Source of the DNA: an uncultured Alphaproteobacteria bacterium
Lineage (GTDB): Bacteria; Pseudomonadota; Alphaproteobacteria; HIMB59; GCA-002718135
Length of the DNA: 63,765 bases
Assembly (NCBI GenBank): GCA_902613275.1
Contig: CACMGM010000006.1
Coordinates: 1 to 63,765 of the forward strand
Direction: 5' to 3'
The translations under genes and the position numbers were made by a program. Positions 16,679 to 25,261 of the stretch are shown one piece after another (position 1 is the stretch's first letter; the number at the start of each line of letters is the position of its first letter). Under the pieces are notes generated by a model. The model did no database searches. It saw nothing but the letters and a program-made list of their open reading frames with translations, and had not been told where the DNA came from.

Positions 16679-17685
16679 TGGATAAGAATCAAGAATCTTT
16701 ATTTGTCAGACTTATTCCTTTTTTTGAGAGATATGGAATCTTATTACTTATCCTAATAATGATTGCTGTCCTGCATTTGTTGCAACCTGATGTGTTTTTA
16801 TCTTGGAGAAATGTAACAAATATTTTTAAACAAGTTTCTTGGCAGTCTATGTTAGCACTTGGTGTCTTTATGGTCATTGTAACTGCAGGTATAGATCTAT
16901 CAGTCGGTTCAATTATTATGTTATCATTAATGGGACTTGCTATTGCTTCGAAGGCAGGAATGCCTTGGTACGTTGTCATGCTAGTTGCACCGGCAATAGG
17001 ATTTTTGTGTGGTATGTTTAATGGTATTGGCATTACCTTACTTCGAATGCCTCATCCGTTTATTATGACGTTAGGAACGCTGTACATATTTAGAGGAATT
17101 GGAAACCTTATTTCTGGAGGAGTGCCAATAACAGGTTTTGCTGAACAGATAAGAGTTATTGGAAATGGTAAAATTAAACTGGACGTTTTTTTTGGAGAAG
17201 GGGCGAGAGAGTACATTCCCACAAGTTTAATTTTAATGATTGTTATATTCTTTATCTTTTGGGTTTTTTTAAATCATACAAGAATAGGTAAATGGATTTA
17301 TGCGATTGGTGGTAACCCTGGAGCAGCAAGAGCAGCAGGTATAAATGTCGATCGTATTTTAATCGTAGTTTACACGCTTTGCGGTTTCTTGGCTGGTATT
17401 GGAGGTTTAATTTTAGCTGGAAGAACGAATTCTGCTTATCCAAATGCTGGTTTACAATCTGAGCTAGATGCGATTGCAGCAGTTATTATTGGTGGAGCAA
17501 GTTTCTTTGGGGGCAGAGGAACCGTTTTAGGTGTGTTTGCTGGAGTCATGATTATGGGCATACTCCGAAACGGCCTAAATCTAATGAATGTTAGTGTTTT
17601 CTGGCAACAAGTTCTTATTGGCTCAATTATTATTTTGGCCGTTTATATTGATGTTCTAAGAAGACAACTTGCAACCAGAACATAA
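16678..17685 (+). CDS. CUT2 sugar ABC transporter permease
   Basis: This 335-residue protein has around ten hydrophobic helices and the RbsC/FrcC-type motifs of the branched-chain/CUT2 permease family: the GIDLSVGSI segment, the conserved GNPGAARAAGI cytoplasmic loop that contacts the ATPase, and ELDAIAAVIIGGASFFGGRGT. It forms the inner-membrane channel. The start at 16678 forms TAATG with the ATPase stop; the frame also has an ATG at 16654, which I reject because it would overlap the ATPase by 25 bases. Confidence 0.9.
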   Translation: MDKNQESLFVRLIPFFERYGILLLILIMIAVLHLLQPDVFLSWRNVTNIFKQVSWQSMLALGVFMVIVTAGIDLSVGSIIMLSLMGLAIASKAGMPWYVVMLVAPAIGFLCGMFNGIGITLLRMPHPFIMTLGTLYIFRGIGNLISGGVPITGFAEQIRVIGNGKIKLDVFFGEGAREYIPTSLILMIVIFFIFWVFLNHTRIGKWIYAIGGNPGAARAAGINVDRILIVVYTLCGFLAGIGGLILAGRTNSAYPNAGLQSELDAIAAVIIGGASFFGGRGTVLGVFAGVMIMGILRNGLNLMNVSVFWQQVLIGSIIILAVYIDVLRRQLATRT

Positions 17686-17773
17686 TATCAAAAAATTATC
17701 ACTTTCTGACAAACAGTCACTTGATTAGATTTTCTTTTTTGATTAATGTTTAAAAAAAATTTTAGGAGGAAAA

Positions 17774-18691
17774 ATGAAATTTTTTATTTCTATAATTACT
17801 ACTTCTTTATTGTTTTTTTCAGGTAGTCTTTTAGCAGGCTCACATGCAAAAACAATAATGCTAAGTACTAAAGGACCAGGTGCTGGAAATCCATTTTGGG
17901 CTTCAGTTGAAGCTGGCGCTAAAGATGCTGCTGAAGAGTTTGGTGTAAACCTAATTATCCTTTCACCACCGCAAGAAAGTGATGTTATGGCTCAAGTAGC
18001 ACAAATTGAAGACCAAATTGCAAAAGGTGTAGACGGTATTGCGATTGCACCAACTGACCCTAACGCAGTTGCACCAATTCTTGATGATGCAATGGCTTCA
18101 GGTGTTCCAGTTGTATACATTGATACTAATGGAATTAATGAAGGTGTAACTTTCATTGGTACAAACAACATCAATGGTGCTGCTTTAGCTGCTCAATACA
18201 TTTGTGATAATGTTCCAAGTGGTTCTGATGTTGCAATTCTTCAAGGAATGATTACTCAAACTACTGGTCAGCACAGAGCTGAAGGATCTAGTAAAGGTCT
18301 TAAAGCATGTGGTATGAACGTTGTTGCTGAACTTCCAGCTAACTGGGATACTGCACAAGGTATGTCAGTAACGGAAGATATCATCACTGGTAACCCAAAT
18401 CTAAAAGCAATCTTTGCTTCTAATGATAATATGGGTCTAGGTGCTATCCAAGCATTAAAAAATGCTGATATGCTAGATGATGTTGTCGTTGTTGGATTTG
18501 ATGCTAACCCTGATGCTGCTGCAAGTGTAATGGCTGGTGAAATGTCAGCTACTATCGCTCAATTCTCATACAACATGGGATACATGGGTGTAGAAAATGC
18601 ACTTAAATTAGCTAATGGTGAAAGTATTCCTGATAACATCGATACAGGAACCGTTTTAGTTACTACAGAAAACGCTGCTGACTTTATGTAA
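17774..18691 (+). CDS. CUT2 periplasmic sugar-binding protein
   Basis: This 305-residue protein has a Sec signal peptide of about 24 residues (MKFFISIITTSLLFF...LLAGSHA) followed by a type I periplasmic-binding fold of the ribose-binding family: GPGAGNPFWASVEAG at the start, VDGIAIAPTDPNAV and GVPVVYIDTNG in the hinge-side strands, and GFDANPDAAASV. It delivers a sugar or cyclitol to the adjoining ABC importer. A strong AGGAGG lies 7 bases before the ATG, and a hairpin with a T-run follows. Genetic neighbours (iolD-like enzyme, MocA-family oxidoreductase) make an inositol-like ligand plausible but unproven. Confidence 0.9.
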   Translation: MKFFISIITTSLLFFSGSLLAGSHAKTIMLSTKGPGAGNPFWASVEAGAKDAAEEFGVNLIILSPPQESDVMAQVAQIEDQIAKGVDGIAIAPTDPNAVAPILDDAMASGVPVVYIDTNGINEGVTFIGTNNINGAALAAQYICDNVPSGSDVAILQGMITQTTGQHRAEGSSKGLKACGMNVVAELPANWDTAQGMSVTEDIITGNPNLKAIFASNDNMGLGAIQALKNADMLDDVVVVGFDANPDAAASVMAGEMSATIAQFSYNMGYMGVENALKLANGESIPDNIDTGTVLVTTENAADFM

Positions 18692-18712
18692 GTCAAAACA
18701 GTAATTAATTTT

Positions 18713-18742
18713 AAAGGTCGTAATATTTACGGCCTTTTTTTT
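18713..18742 (+). terminator. hairpin plus T-run after binding-protein gene
   Basis: An 11-pair stem (AAAGGTCGTAA with TTACGGCCTTT, one G-T pair) with a 3-base loop is followed by a run of T. It looks like an intrinsic terminator, probably partial, because the oxidoreductase gene starts 40 bases later on the same strand without a clear promoter. Confidence 0.85.
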
Positions 18743-18781
18743 ACTATTCCATTTTTTACAATTGATTTATAGAAAAAAATT

Positions 18782-19930
18782 ATGAAAAATATTGGACTGA
18801 TTGGTTGTGGTAATATTGCGGAAACTTATTTCCGGGCTCAGGAATATTTTAATAACATAAATTTTGTTGCTTGTGCTGATATCAATTTAGACGTCGCTAA
18901 AAAAACAGCTGAGCAATATAAAATTATTCCTTTATCAGTCGATGAAATACTTAATGATAAGAATGTAGATATTATTCTTAATCTAACAATTCCCCAGGCG
19001 CACTATGAAATATCTAAAAGAGCTCTTGAGGCAAATAAACATGTTTATTGTGAAAAACCAATGAGTGTTAAGTTTGATGAGGCAAAAAAATTATTAAACT
19101 TGGCAAAAAAAAATAGTCTATACATTGGGAATGCACCAGATACCTTTTTAGGTGGCGGAGGACAACTAACAAGAAATTTAATTGATAATGATGATATTGG
19201 GCAAATTTTAACAGGTAATTTTATTTTTGCCTTCCCTGGTGTGCAAGATTTTCACCCAAGTCCTGAGTCTTGGTTTCAAGAAGGAGGAGGCCCAGTTATA
19301 GATATGGGCCCATATTTTTTTACGACGTTGGTAAACCTTCTTGGTCCTGTAAAAAATATAAGAGGAAGAGGTGCAAAGTTTTCTGAAAAAAGAGAATATA
19401 AAGCTGGTCCAAAAAAAGGAGAAACTTTTAATGTAGATATTCCAACTTCTTATATGTTTAATATCGAGTTTCAAAATAAAGCTATCATCCAAGGATTTAT
19501 TTCTTTTGATGTTTTAAATCATAAACGTAATCACATGGAACTCTATGGAACAAAGGGATCAATTGTAGTTCCTGACCCAAACATGTTTGGTGGGCCAGTA
19601 TCTATAGCAGGAGAATTTGGATCTGAATGGAAAGATATTAGTGTTGAAGATAAGCCTCTTGGAAAGACAAATATTGTTAATCATAGTGGCAGAAGCAATG
19701 AGGCAGCAGAACAAGCAAATTATAGAGGTATTGGACTTGCTGAAATGATTGATGCGATTGAAAATAATAGAATGCATAGATGTAATGGAGAGTTGGCACT
19801 TCATGTTCTTGATGTAATTGAGTGTGCCATGATTTCATCAATTTATAAAGTAGAAGTAGAACTTAGATCTTCTTGTATGAAGCCAGAGCCAATGCATGAT
19901 GATTTCATTAGGCAAATCCTAAAAAAATAA
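18782..19930 (+). CDS. Gfo/Idh/MocA family oxidoreductase
   Basis: This 382-residue NAD(P)-dependent oxidoreductase has the N-terminal Rossmann motif GLIGCGNIAE at 5-14, the NLTIPQAHYE strand, and the catalytic EKP at 91-93 with Lys92. The C-terminal domain carries GGGPVIDMGPYFFTTLVNLLGPV. The family oxidises or reduces sugars, cyclitols and their derivatives, inositol dehydrogenase being the classic case. It follows a CUT2 importer and an IolD-like gene, so cyclitol oxidation is a reasonable guess. A clear paralogue sits at 40436 behind a CUT1 importer, with EKP at the same residue numbers. About 20 residues at the C-terminus are Met/Pro-rich and less conserved. Confidence 0.88.
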   Translation: MKNIGLIGCGNIAETYFRAQEYFNNINFVACADINLDVAKKTAEQYKIIPLSVDEILNDKNVDIILNLTIPQAHYEISKRALEANKHVYCEKPMSVKFDEAKKLLNLAKKNSLYIGNAPDTFLGGGGQLTRNLIDNDDIGQILTGNFIFAFPGVQDFHPSPESWFQEGGGPVIDMGPYFFTTLVNLLGPVKNIRGRGAKFSEKREYKAGPKKGETFNVDIPTSYMFNIEFQNKAIIQGFISFDVLNHKRNHMELYGTKGSIVVPDPNMFGGPVSIAGEFGSEWKDISVEDKPLGKTNIVNHSGRSNEAAEQANYRGIGLAEMIDAIENNRMHRCNGELALHVLDVIECAMISSIYKVEVELRSSCMKPEPMHDDFIRQILKK

Positions 19931-20015
19931 TATTAAATTAAACTCTTACTTAATTGATGTGATAATTTGCTCCTAAATACTGGATTTTCTGCTTGTTTTA
20001 CGAATTTATTCTTGC

Positions 20016-20028
20016 TAGGGCTTCCCTA
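20016..20028 (+). promoter_or_regulatory. small TAGGG-CTT-CCCTA inverted repeat before binding-protein gene
   Basis: A perfect 5-base inverted repeat with a 3-base spacer lies just before the AGGAGG of the gene at 20044. It could be a small leader hairpin that affects translation, or chance. Confidence 0.3.
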
Positions 20029-20043
20029 AAATAGGAGGAATGC

Positions 20044-21009
20044 ATGAAAAAATTTGCTTCAATTATTCTGGCTTCAGTAGCTCTTTTCGCTACTTCAGCA
20101 AAAGCAGAATATAAATTTAACTTCGTTATGCATAGTGACACTAACAATGCTTTTTGGGCAGCAGTTCATAAAGGATTTAAAGATGCGTGTGCACAAATCG
20201 ATGCAGATTGCCAAATGTTAACACTAACAGGTGATGGTGATCAACAAGAACAACTTCAAAACTTTGAATCATCAATTGCTCAAGGTGTTGATGGTATTGT
20301 AACTACAATTACAAACCCTACACTTTTTGATGCAGCGGTCGATGAAGCTTTAGCGGCTGGTATCCCAGTTATTACAGCTAATACCGATGATCCAGAAGGA
20401 GCTGCAGGCAGTAATAGACTTGCTTATGTAGGACAGGACTTAGAAGCAGCTGGTTATGAACTAACTGCTAAACTTTCTGAAATGTTTCCTGATGGTGATG
20501 TTCACGTTTTAATTGGTGTTGCAGATATGAACCAATCTTGGGCTTATACTAGAGGTAATGGTATAGCTCGATTCATGGACGATTATAAAGCAGCAAATCC
20601 AGATAGAAAGGTAACATACGAAAAAATCGAATCAGGTTTAGATCTTTCAACTGTTGGAAACAGAGTTGCAGCTTACGTGCAGGCTAATCCAAATACAACA
20701 GCATATCTTGATGTTGGATTTTGGGAAGCTGGTGCTGCTCAAGCTGTTAGAAACCTAGGTTATGCACCTGGTGAAATTCTTCTTGCAGGTTTTGACTTAG
20801 TTGATGTAGTTTTCGAAGAAATGGACAAAGGTTATGTTCAACTAACAGTTGACCAACAGCCATACTACCAAGGTTACATGTCAGTTCACCAATTATACTT
20901 AATGAATAAGTATGGTTTAAGTGCACTAGATATCAACACTGGTAAAGCTATGATTGGTCCTTCTGATGTTGAAACAATCAGATCATTCAAAGGAATGTCA
21001 GTTAGATAA
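20044..21009 (+). CDS. CUT2 periplasmic sugar-binding protein (second importer)
   Basis: This 321-residue protein has a signal peptide of about 21 residues ending ATSAKA, then a type I binding-protein fold: NFVMHSDTNNAFWAAVHKGFKDA, GVDGIVTTITNPTLFDAAVDEALAAGIPVITANTDD and LAGFDLVDVVFEEM. It belongs to the ribose-type CUT2 ligand-binding family and serves the permease and ATPase directly downstream. A strong AGGAGG precedes the ATG, and a terminator-like hairpin follows, as at the other three binding-protein genes in the window. It is only distantly similar to the protein at 17774, so a different ligand is expected. Confidence 0.9.
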   Translation: MKKFASIILASVALFATSAKAEYKFNFVMHSDTNNAFWAAVHKGFKDACAQIDADCQMLTLTGDGDQQEQLQNFESSIAQGVDGIVTTITNPTLFDAAVDEALAAGIPVITANTDDPEGAAGSNRLAYVGQDLEAAGYELTAKLSEMFPDGDVHVLIGVADMNQSWAYTRGNGIARFMDDYKAANPDRKVTYEKIESGLDLSTVGNRVAAYVQANPNTTAYLDVGFWEAGAAQAVRNLGYAPGEILLAGFDLVDVVFEEMDKGYVQLTVDQQPYYQGYMSVHQLYLMNKYGLSALDINTGKAMIGPSDVETIRSFKGMSVR

Positions 21010-21016
21010 ATATCTT

Positions 21017-21050
21017 AACCAGGCTCTTTAAATAGAGCCTGGTTTTTTTT
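21017..21050 (+). terminator. hairpin plus T-run between binding protein and permease
   Basis: A perfect 11-base stem (AACCAGGCTCT with AGAGCCTGGTT) with a 6-base loop is followed by T-rich sequence. It stands between the binding-protein and permease genes of one operon, so it is likely a leaky terminator or an mRNA-stabilising end that keeps binding protein in excess. Confidence 0.88.
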
Positions 21051-21063
21051 AAATAAAAAAAAT

Positions 21064-22044
21064 ATGAGTAAAAATTTTAGTCTTAGAAGTTTATTAGTAA
21101 GACCAGAAGTAGCAACTTTTTTAATGTTTCTAGCAATAATGATTGGATTTTATATTGCCAATGAAAGATTTTTAGATGCAAGAAATATAAGAATAGTTAT
21201 GGGTATCACCCCCGAATATATTATTGTTGCTATTGGGATTGCAATATTAATGATCTCAGGTGAATTTGATTTATCTGTAGGCTCAGTCTTTGCATTAGTA
21301 CCTATGACTATTGTACAAATGGTGCATCAAGGGATACCACCTTGGTTTGCTATCTTTCTAGGATTAATGATTGGTATGATAGTTGGTTTTGTTAATGGAT
21401 TTATTACCTTAAGATTTGGAATCCCTTCTTTTATTGCAACTCTTGGAATGCTTTATATTGCTAGAAGTCTTACAACTGTAGCTACTGCAGGATTTCCACC
21501 GCCATTTCCTCATATTTTACCAAATGAATTATTCGTTTATCAATTTGAATTATTTAGAGCTTCCTTGTATTGGGCTCTTTTAGTAGCTGTTGTTCTAGGT
21601 GTTATGCTTCACAGAAGTAATGTTGGTAACTGGATCTATGCAACTGGCGGAGATCAAAATGCAGCATCTTCAATGGGAATAAAGACTGGAAATGTTAAAA
21701 TGTTTTGTTTCATCTTATGTGGTTTTTTAGCTGGCTTTGCTGGGATGATTCAAACATTTAGATTAGAAGCACCACTGCCATCTCAAGGATACTTATTAGA
21801 GCTTGAGTCAATTGCTGCAGCAGTTATTGGCGGTGTCAGTTTATTTGGGGGTATTGGAACAGTTTTTGGTGCCGTCATTGGCGCAATACTAATCAGATTT
21901 TTGGAAAGTGGAATCATTATGGCTAGAATAGATGCGGAATGGTTCAGAGCAGGTTTAGGCTCTTTAATTATCATAGCTGTAGTGTTTAATACTTATATAA
22001 GTAGAAGAGCAACACGAATTGGTCAAAACAAGGCAGAGGATTAA
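21064..22044 (+). CDS. CUT2 sugar ABC transporter permease (second importer)
   Basis: This 326-residue inner-membrane protein has about ten hydrophobic helices and CUT2 permease signatures: SGEFDLSVGSVFAL, the loop GGDQNAASSMGIKTGNVK that docks on the ATPase, and LESIAAAVIGGVSLFGGIGT. It is separated from its binding-protein gene by a hairpin and from its ATPase gene by 2 bases. Together the three genes make one complete importer. The substrate is unknown. Confidence 0.9.
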   Translation: MSKNFSLRSLLVRPEVATFLMFLAIMIGFYIANERFLDARNIRIVMGITPEYIIVAIGIAILMISGEFDLSVGSVFALVPMTIVQMVHQGIPPWFAIFLGLMIGMIVGFVNGFITLRFGIPSFIATLGMLYIARSLTTVATAGFPPPFPHILPNELFVYQFELFRASLYWALLVAVVLGVMLHRSNVGNWIYATGGDQNAASSMGIKTGNVKMFCFILCGFLAGFAGMIQTFRLEAPLPSQGYLLELESIAAAVIGGVSLFGGIGTVFGAVIGAILIRFLESGIIMARIDAEWFRAGLGSLIIIAVVFNTYISRRATRIGQNKAED

Positions 22045-22046
22045 AG

Positions 22047-22784
22047 ATGGAAGATATAATAGTTTGCGAGGGTTTAAACAAATACTATTCTGGAGTCCAT
22101 GCTTTAAAAGATTTAAGCTTGAAGATAAAAAAAGATTCGGTTGTTGGTCTTATTGGAGATAATGGTGCTGGTAAATCAACATTAATTAAAATTTTATCTG
22201 GTGCACATCAACCTGACTCAGGATATATATATTTTGAAGGTAATAAGGTTAAATTTAAATCTACAAAAGAAGCAATGAATCTAGGTATTGAAACAATTTA
22301 TCAGTATTCAGCTTTGATTCCAGAAATGTCTATTGCAAGAAATATTTTTATTGGACGTGAACAGACTCAATATAATGTTGGCTCCTTTGGTTTAATGAAA
22401 ACTAAAACCATGCAGGATGATGCAATGAAAGCATTAACAGATGTAGAACTACATCTTCGATCTCCAGATACTCCAGTCAACCAATTATCAGGAGGTGAAA
22501 GGCAAGGTGTCGTTATTGCAAGAGCAATGTATTTTAAATCAAAAGTTTTAATATTAGATGAACCAACAAACCACCTATCTGTAAAAGAAACAAACAAAGT
22601 ACTAAAGTTCGTGGAAGGATTGAAAAGCCAAGGAGTGACATCAATATTTATTACTCACAACTTAAGTCATGTATACCCAATTGCTGATCATTTATGTGTT
22701 ATGGCTAGGGGTGAAAAAATTGCTGATATGGAAAAAAAAGATACGACAATAGATCATCTAACTGATTTGTTAGTGAATGGATAA
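22047..22784 (+). CDS. CUT2 sugar ABC transporter ATPase, single domain (second importer)
   Basis: This 245-residue ATPase has Walker A GDNGAGKST at 37-45, Q-loop Gln86, signature LSGGE at 147-151, Walker B VLILDEP at 167-173 and switch His204. Like the one at 15932 it is a single nucleotide-binding domain where many CUT2 ATPases are fused doubles. It starts 2 bases after the permease stop and is followed closely by a PhyH dioxygenase gene, so the dioxygenase is likely co-transcribed and linked to the imported compound. Confidence 0.9.
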   Translation: MEDIIVCEGLNKYYSGVHALKDLSLKIKKDSVVGLIGDNGAGKSTLIKILSGAHQPDSGYIYFEGNKVKFKSTKEAMNLGIETIYQYSALIPEMSIARNIFIGREQTQYNVGSFGLMKTKTMQDDAMKALTDVELHLRSPDTPVNQLSGGERQGVVIARAMYFKSKVLILDEPTNHLSVKETNKVLKFVEGLKSQGVTSIFITHNLSHVYPIADHLCVMARGEKIADMEKKDTTIDHLTDLLVNG

Positions 22785-22798
22785 TTTTGGGAGGAATT

Positions 22799-23734
22799 AT
22801 GATTAGTGATGCGCAGATAAAACAATACAATGAAGAAGGTTATACAATAGTTGAGAACGTCTTTAATATGGATGAATTAAATCCAATTTTAAATGAATTT
22901 GAAGAAATTGTTGAGGATTTTGCTAATAAAGCTTTTCAAGCAGGTAAAATTACAAACAAACATGAAGATAAAGATGTATTCAAAAGATTAGCAGCTTTAG
23001 AAAAAGATTTTAAAGGATCGTCCGTATTAATTCATCATAGAGGTGAATTAAAACCCGCACTTGCTAATCTATGGGGATCAAAAAAACTTTTAGATATGGT
23101 TGAAAATTGGGTTGGAAAAGATATTTCAGGACATCCAGTTTGGAATATTAGATCTAAAACACCTCAGACAGCTAGGATGACAGTTCCATGGCATCAAGAT
23201 TCTGCTTATTTAAAAGATGGAGCAGAAAAAACTACTCAACCTGCTGCATGGATTCCATTTCTTGATGTAAATAAACATAATGGATGTATGCAAGTTGTTC
23301 CGGGAGGACATAGACCAGAAAAAGTTTTAAATCACAAACTAGAAAAAAAAGATGGGTCTGTAAAAGACTCTTGGTATTTATTTATTGAAGACAAAGATAT
23401 TCCTGATGAAAAAGTTGTTACTTGTGAAATGAAGGCTGGCTCTGTTCTTTTTCTTCATCAATTAGTTCCACATCGTTCACTTGAAAATATGTCTGATGAT
23501 GTAAGATGGAGTGTAGATCTAAGATTTCAAAATCCAAAAGATGAGGCTGGTTTTCATACAGGGTTAGTTGATCCAATAATTATGAGAAAATCAGATGATG
23601 ACAATTACACTGCTGATTGGAATGCTTGGTTTCAAGGATATGAGGAACAACATACCAAGTTTAGAGGTACTTCAAAAAAAGATGCTTTTGATTCTTCAGT
23701 AGACGGATCTTGGTTAGAACGTTGGGACACTTAA
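22799..23734 (+). CDS. phytanoyl-CoA dioxygenase (PhyH) family protein
   Basis: This 311-residue protein is a non-haem Fe(II)/2-oxoglutarate dioxygenase of the PhyH family. The facial triad is visible as His132 and Asp134 (WHQDS) and His225 (PHRSLEN), with a downstream Arg (around 236-242) to hold 2-oxoglutarate. The family hydroxylates varied substrates: acyl-CoAs, amino acids and small metabolites. I take the ATG at 22799, preceded by GGGAGGA; a TTG four codons upstream is unlikely. It is tied to a CUT2 importer upstream and to a desaturase-like gene 19 bases downstream. The substrate is unknown. Confidence 0.87.
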   Translation: MISDAQIKQYNEEGYTIVENVFNMDELNPILNEFEEIVEDFANKAFQAGKITNKHEDKDVFKRLAALEKDFKGSSVLIHHRGELKPALANLWGSKKLLDMVENWVGKDISGHPVWNIRSKTPQTARMTVPWHQDSAYLKDGAEKTTQPAAWIPFLDVNKHNGCMQVVPGGHRPEKVLNHKLEKKDGSVKDSWYLFIEDKDIPDEKVVTCEMKAGSVLFLHQLVPHRSLENMSDDVRWSVDLRFQNPKDEAGFHTGLVDPIIMRKSDDDNYTADWNAWFQGYEEQHTKFRGTSKKDAFDSSVDGSWLERWDT

Positions 23735-23753
23735 AAAAACTAAAAAACTAAAT

Positions 23754-24737
23754 ATGGAAGTTAATCTTGATGATTGGTACAAACCAAAAATCGATAAAAA
23801 AACTTTAAAAAATTTAAGTAAGAAAAAAGATTTACAAGGGTTACTTCATTTCTTTTTTTACTTTTTATTATTATTTACATCAGGTTATCTAGCATATCTA
23901 ACTTTAGGAACATGGTGGACATATTTATTCTTTTTTATATACGGAACAATTTATGCATTCAGTGTAGCTAACTGGCATGAAACCGTTCACCGAACAGCAT
24001 TCAAAACACGTTGGATAAATGAAATTTTTTATCACATTAGTTCTTTCATGTGTGATTTTGAAGGGTTTCGATGGAGATGGAGCCATACATTTCATCATTC
24101 AAAAACTCTTCAAACTGAAGATGATTATGATCACGAAATACAAGTCTCAAGACCTGTAGAACTGTTAGCTTTCTTTTTAAACTTTATTCCACTAACTGAT
24201 TTACTTTATCCTCATAAACTTATTAAGTACGAAGTTTTAAAACATGCCTTTGGAAAATTTTCTCCAGTCATTGATATAACTGCGCCTAAAGAAAGTAAGA
24301 AAAAAATATTATGGAATTCCAGATTATACGTTTTGTTATGGGTGCTAGTAATTGTTTATTCTTTTTACATTAGTTCCATCTTACCAATTGTATATATCAT
24401 TTTACCAACATATATTGGTAAACCGATCTGGTTTGCTGTTAATGTAACACAACATTTAGCAGCAAAAGTAGATACAAAAGATCATCGTTTAAGTACATAT
24501 TCAGTAAGAATAAATCCTATTTTAAGTTTTTTGTATTGGCATATGGAAAATCATTTAGAACATCATATGTATCCAATGGTACCTTCGTATAATTTAAAGA
24601 AACTTCGTAAAGAAATTGATTCAGAACTTCCAAAACCCTTTAATAGCCTTTTTGATTTTTATAGAAAAGTTTTACCTTCAGTAATAGCTTTAGCTACCAA
24701 TCCAGATAAGTATTATAAAGTAAAATTAAATAACTAA
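23754..24737 (+). CDS. fatty-acid desaturase/hydroxylase-family membrane di-iron protein
   Basis: This 327-residue membrane protein has the three histidine boxes of the desaturase/alkane-hydroxylase superfamily: HETVH at 75-79, HTFHH at 111-115 and HLEHH at 267-271. Four hydrophobic segments lie before, between and after them, so a membrane di-iron centre is expected. Members desaturate acyl chains or hydroxylate lipids, terpenoids or small molecules; MocD of rhizopine catabolism is also placed in this superfamily. Neighbouring genes (PhyH dioxygenase, sugar importer) make a small-molecule hydroxylase possible, but a lipid desaturase is the default reading. An electron-donor partner is not adjacent. 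Confidence 0.85.
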   Translation: MEVNLDDWYKPKIDKKTLKNLSKKKDLQGLLHFFFYFLLLFTSGYLAYLTLGTWWTYLFFFIYGTIYAFSVANWHETVHRTAFKTRWINEIFYHISSFMCDFEGFRWRWSHTFHHSKTLQTEDDYDHEIQVSRPVELLAFFLNFIPLTDLLYPHKLIKYEVLKHAFGKFSPVIDITAPKESKKKILWNSRLYVLLWVLVIVYSFYISSILPIVYIILPTYIGKPIWFAVNVTQHLAAKVDTKDHRLSTYSVRINPILSFLYWHMENHLEHHMYPMVPSYNLKKLRKEIDSELPKPFNSLFDFYRKVLPSVIALATNPDKYYKVKLNN

Positions 24738-24738
24738 A

Positions 24739-25164
24739 TTACCAAGAACCAGAATTCTCCATTGACTTCCATGGCTCCTGTTCCGGAAGTGACTCACCTT
24801 CTTGTAAAATTTCTAAAGAAATCCCATCTGGAGAACGAACAAATGCCATATGTCCATCGCGAGGAGGTCTATTAATAGTGACACCATTGTTCATTAATTT
24901 TTCACAAACTTCATAAATATTTTTTACACTATAAGCGAGGTGACCAAAGTTTCGTCCACCTGTATATTTTTCTGGATCCCAATTATAAGTTAATTCTAAT
25001 AGCCCAGTTTTTTCATCACTGTTTTCAGCCGCTAAAAAAATTAATGTAAAGCGACCTTTTTCGTTGTCAACACGTCGCACCTCTTTTAGACCAAGTTTGT
25101 TACAGTAAAAATCTAAAGACTTTTCAATATTTTCAACTCTAACCATTGTGTGCAAATACTTCAT
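24739..25164 (-). CDS. gloA: glyoxalase I (lactoylglutathione lyase)
   Basis: Glyoxalase I isomerises the methylglyoxal-glutathione hemithioacetal to S-lactoylglutathione. This 141-residue protein has the paired beta-alpha-beta fold and the four metal ligands in the positions of the bacterial enzyme: His5, Glu57, His75 and Glu118. The stretch RSPDGISLEILQ closes the metal site. Detoxifying methylglyoxal suits a cell catabolising many sugars through triose phosphates. The gene is convergent with the desaturase-like gene, with stops 1 base apart, and divergent from the Tat-exported binding-protein gene. Confidence 0.92.
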   Translation of the reverse strand: MKYLHTMVRVENIEKSLDFYCNKLGLKEVRRVDNEKGRFTLIFLAAENSDEKTGLLELTYNWDPEKYTGGRNFGHLAYSVKNIYEVCEKLMNNGVTINRPPRDGHMAFVRSPDGISLEILQEGESLPEQEPWKSMENSGSW

Positions 25165-25224
25165 ATTAATTAATAAATATTAACATAATTTTAAATTTAT
25201 TTTCAATTGTTATTTTGTGAAATA

Positions 25225-25254
25225 TCCCTAATGTTTAATCAATATTAATAGGGA
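25225..25254 (+). promoter_or_regulatory. TCCCTA...TAGGGA inverted repeat covering the ribosome binding site
   Basis: TCCCTA at 25225-25230 pairs with TAGGGA at 25249-25254, the latter being part of the GGGAGGA ribosome-binding site of the gene at 25262. If the 18-base loop closes, it would hide the site, which would give translational control. Confidence 0.3.
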
Positions 25255-25261
25255 GGATTAA

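Noticed and set aside
16689..17033. 114-codon minus-strand frame
   Set aside because: It is antisense to the CUT2 permease; hydrophobic genes often leave long open antisense frames.
19931..20043. possible riboswitch or small RNA upstream of the second CUT2 binding-protein gene
   Set aside because: Only a 5-base inverted repeat near the ribosome site is visible; there is no match to a known riboswitch core.
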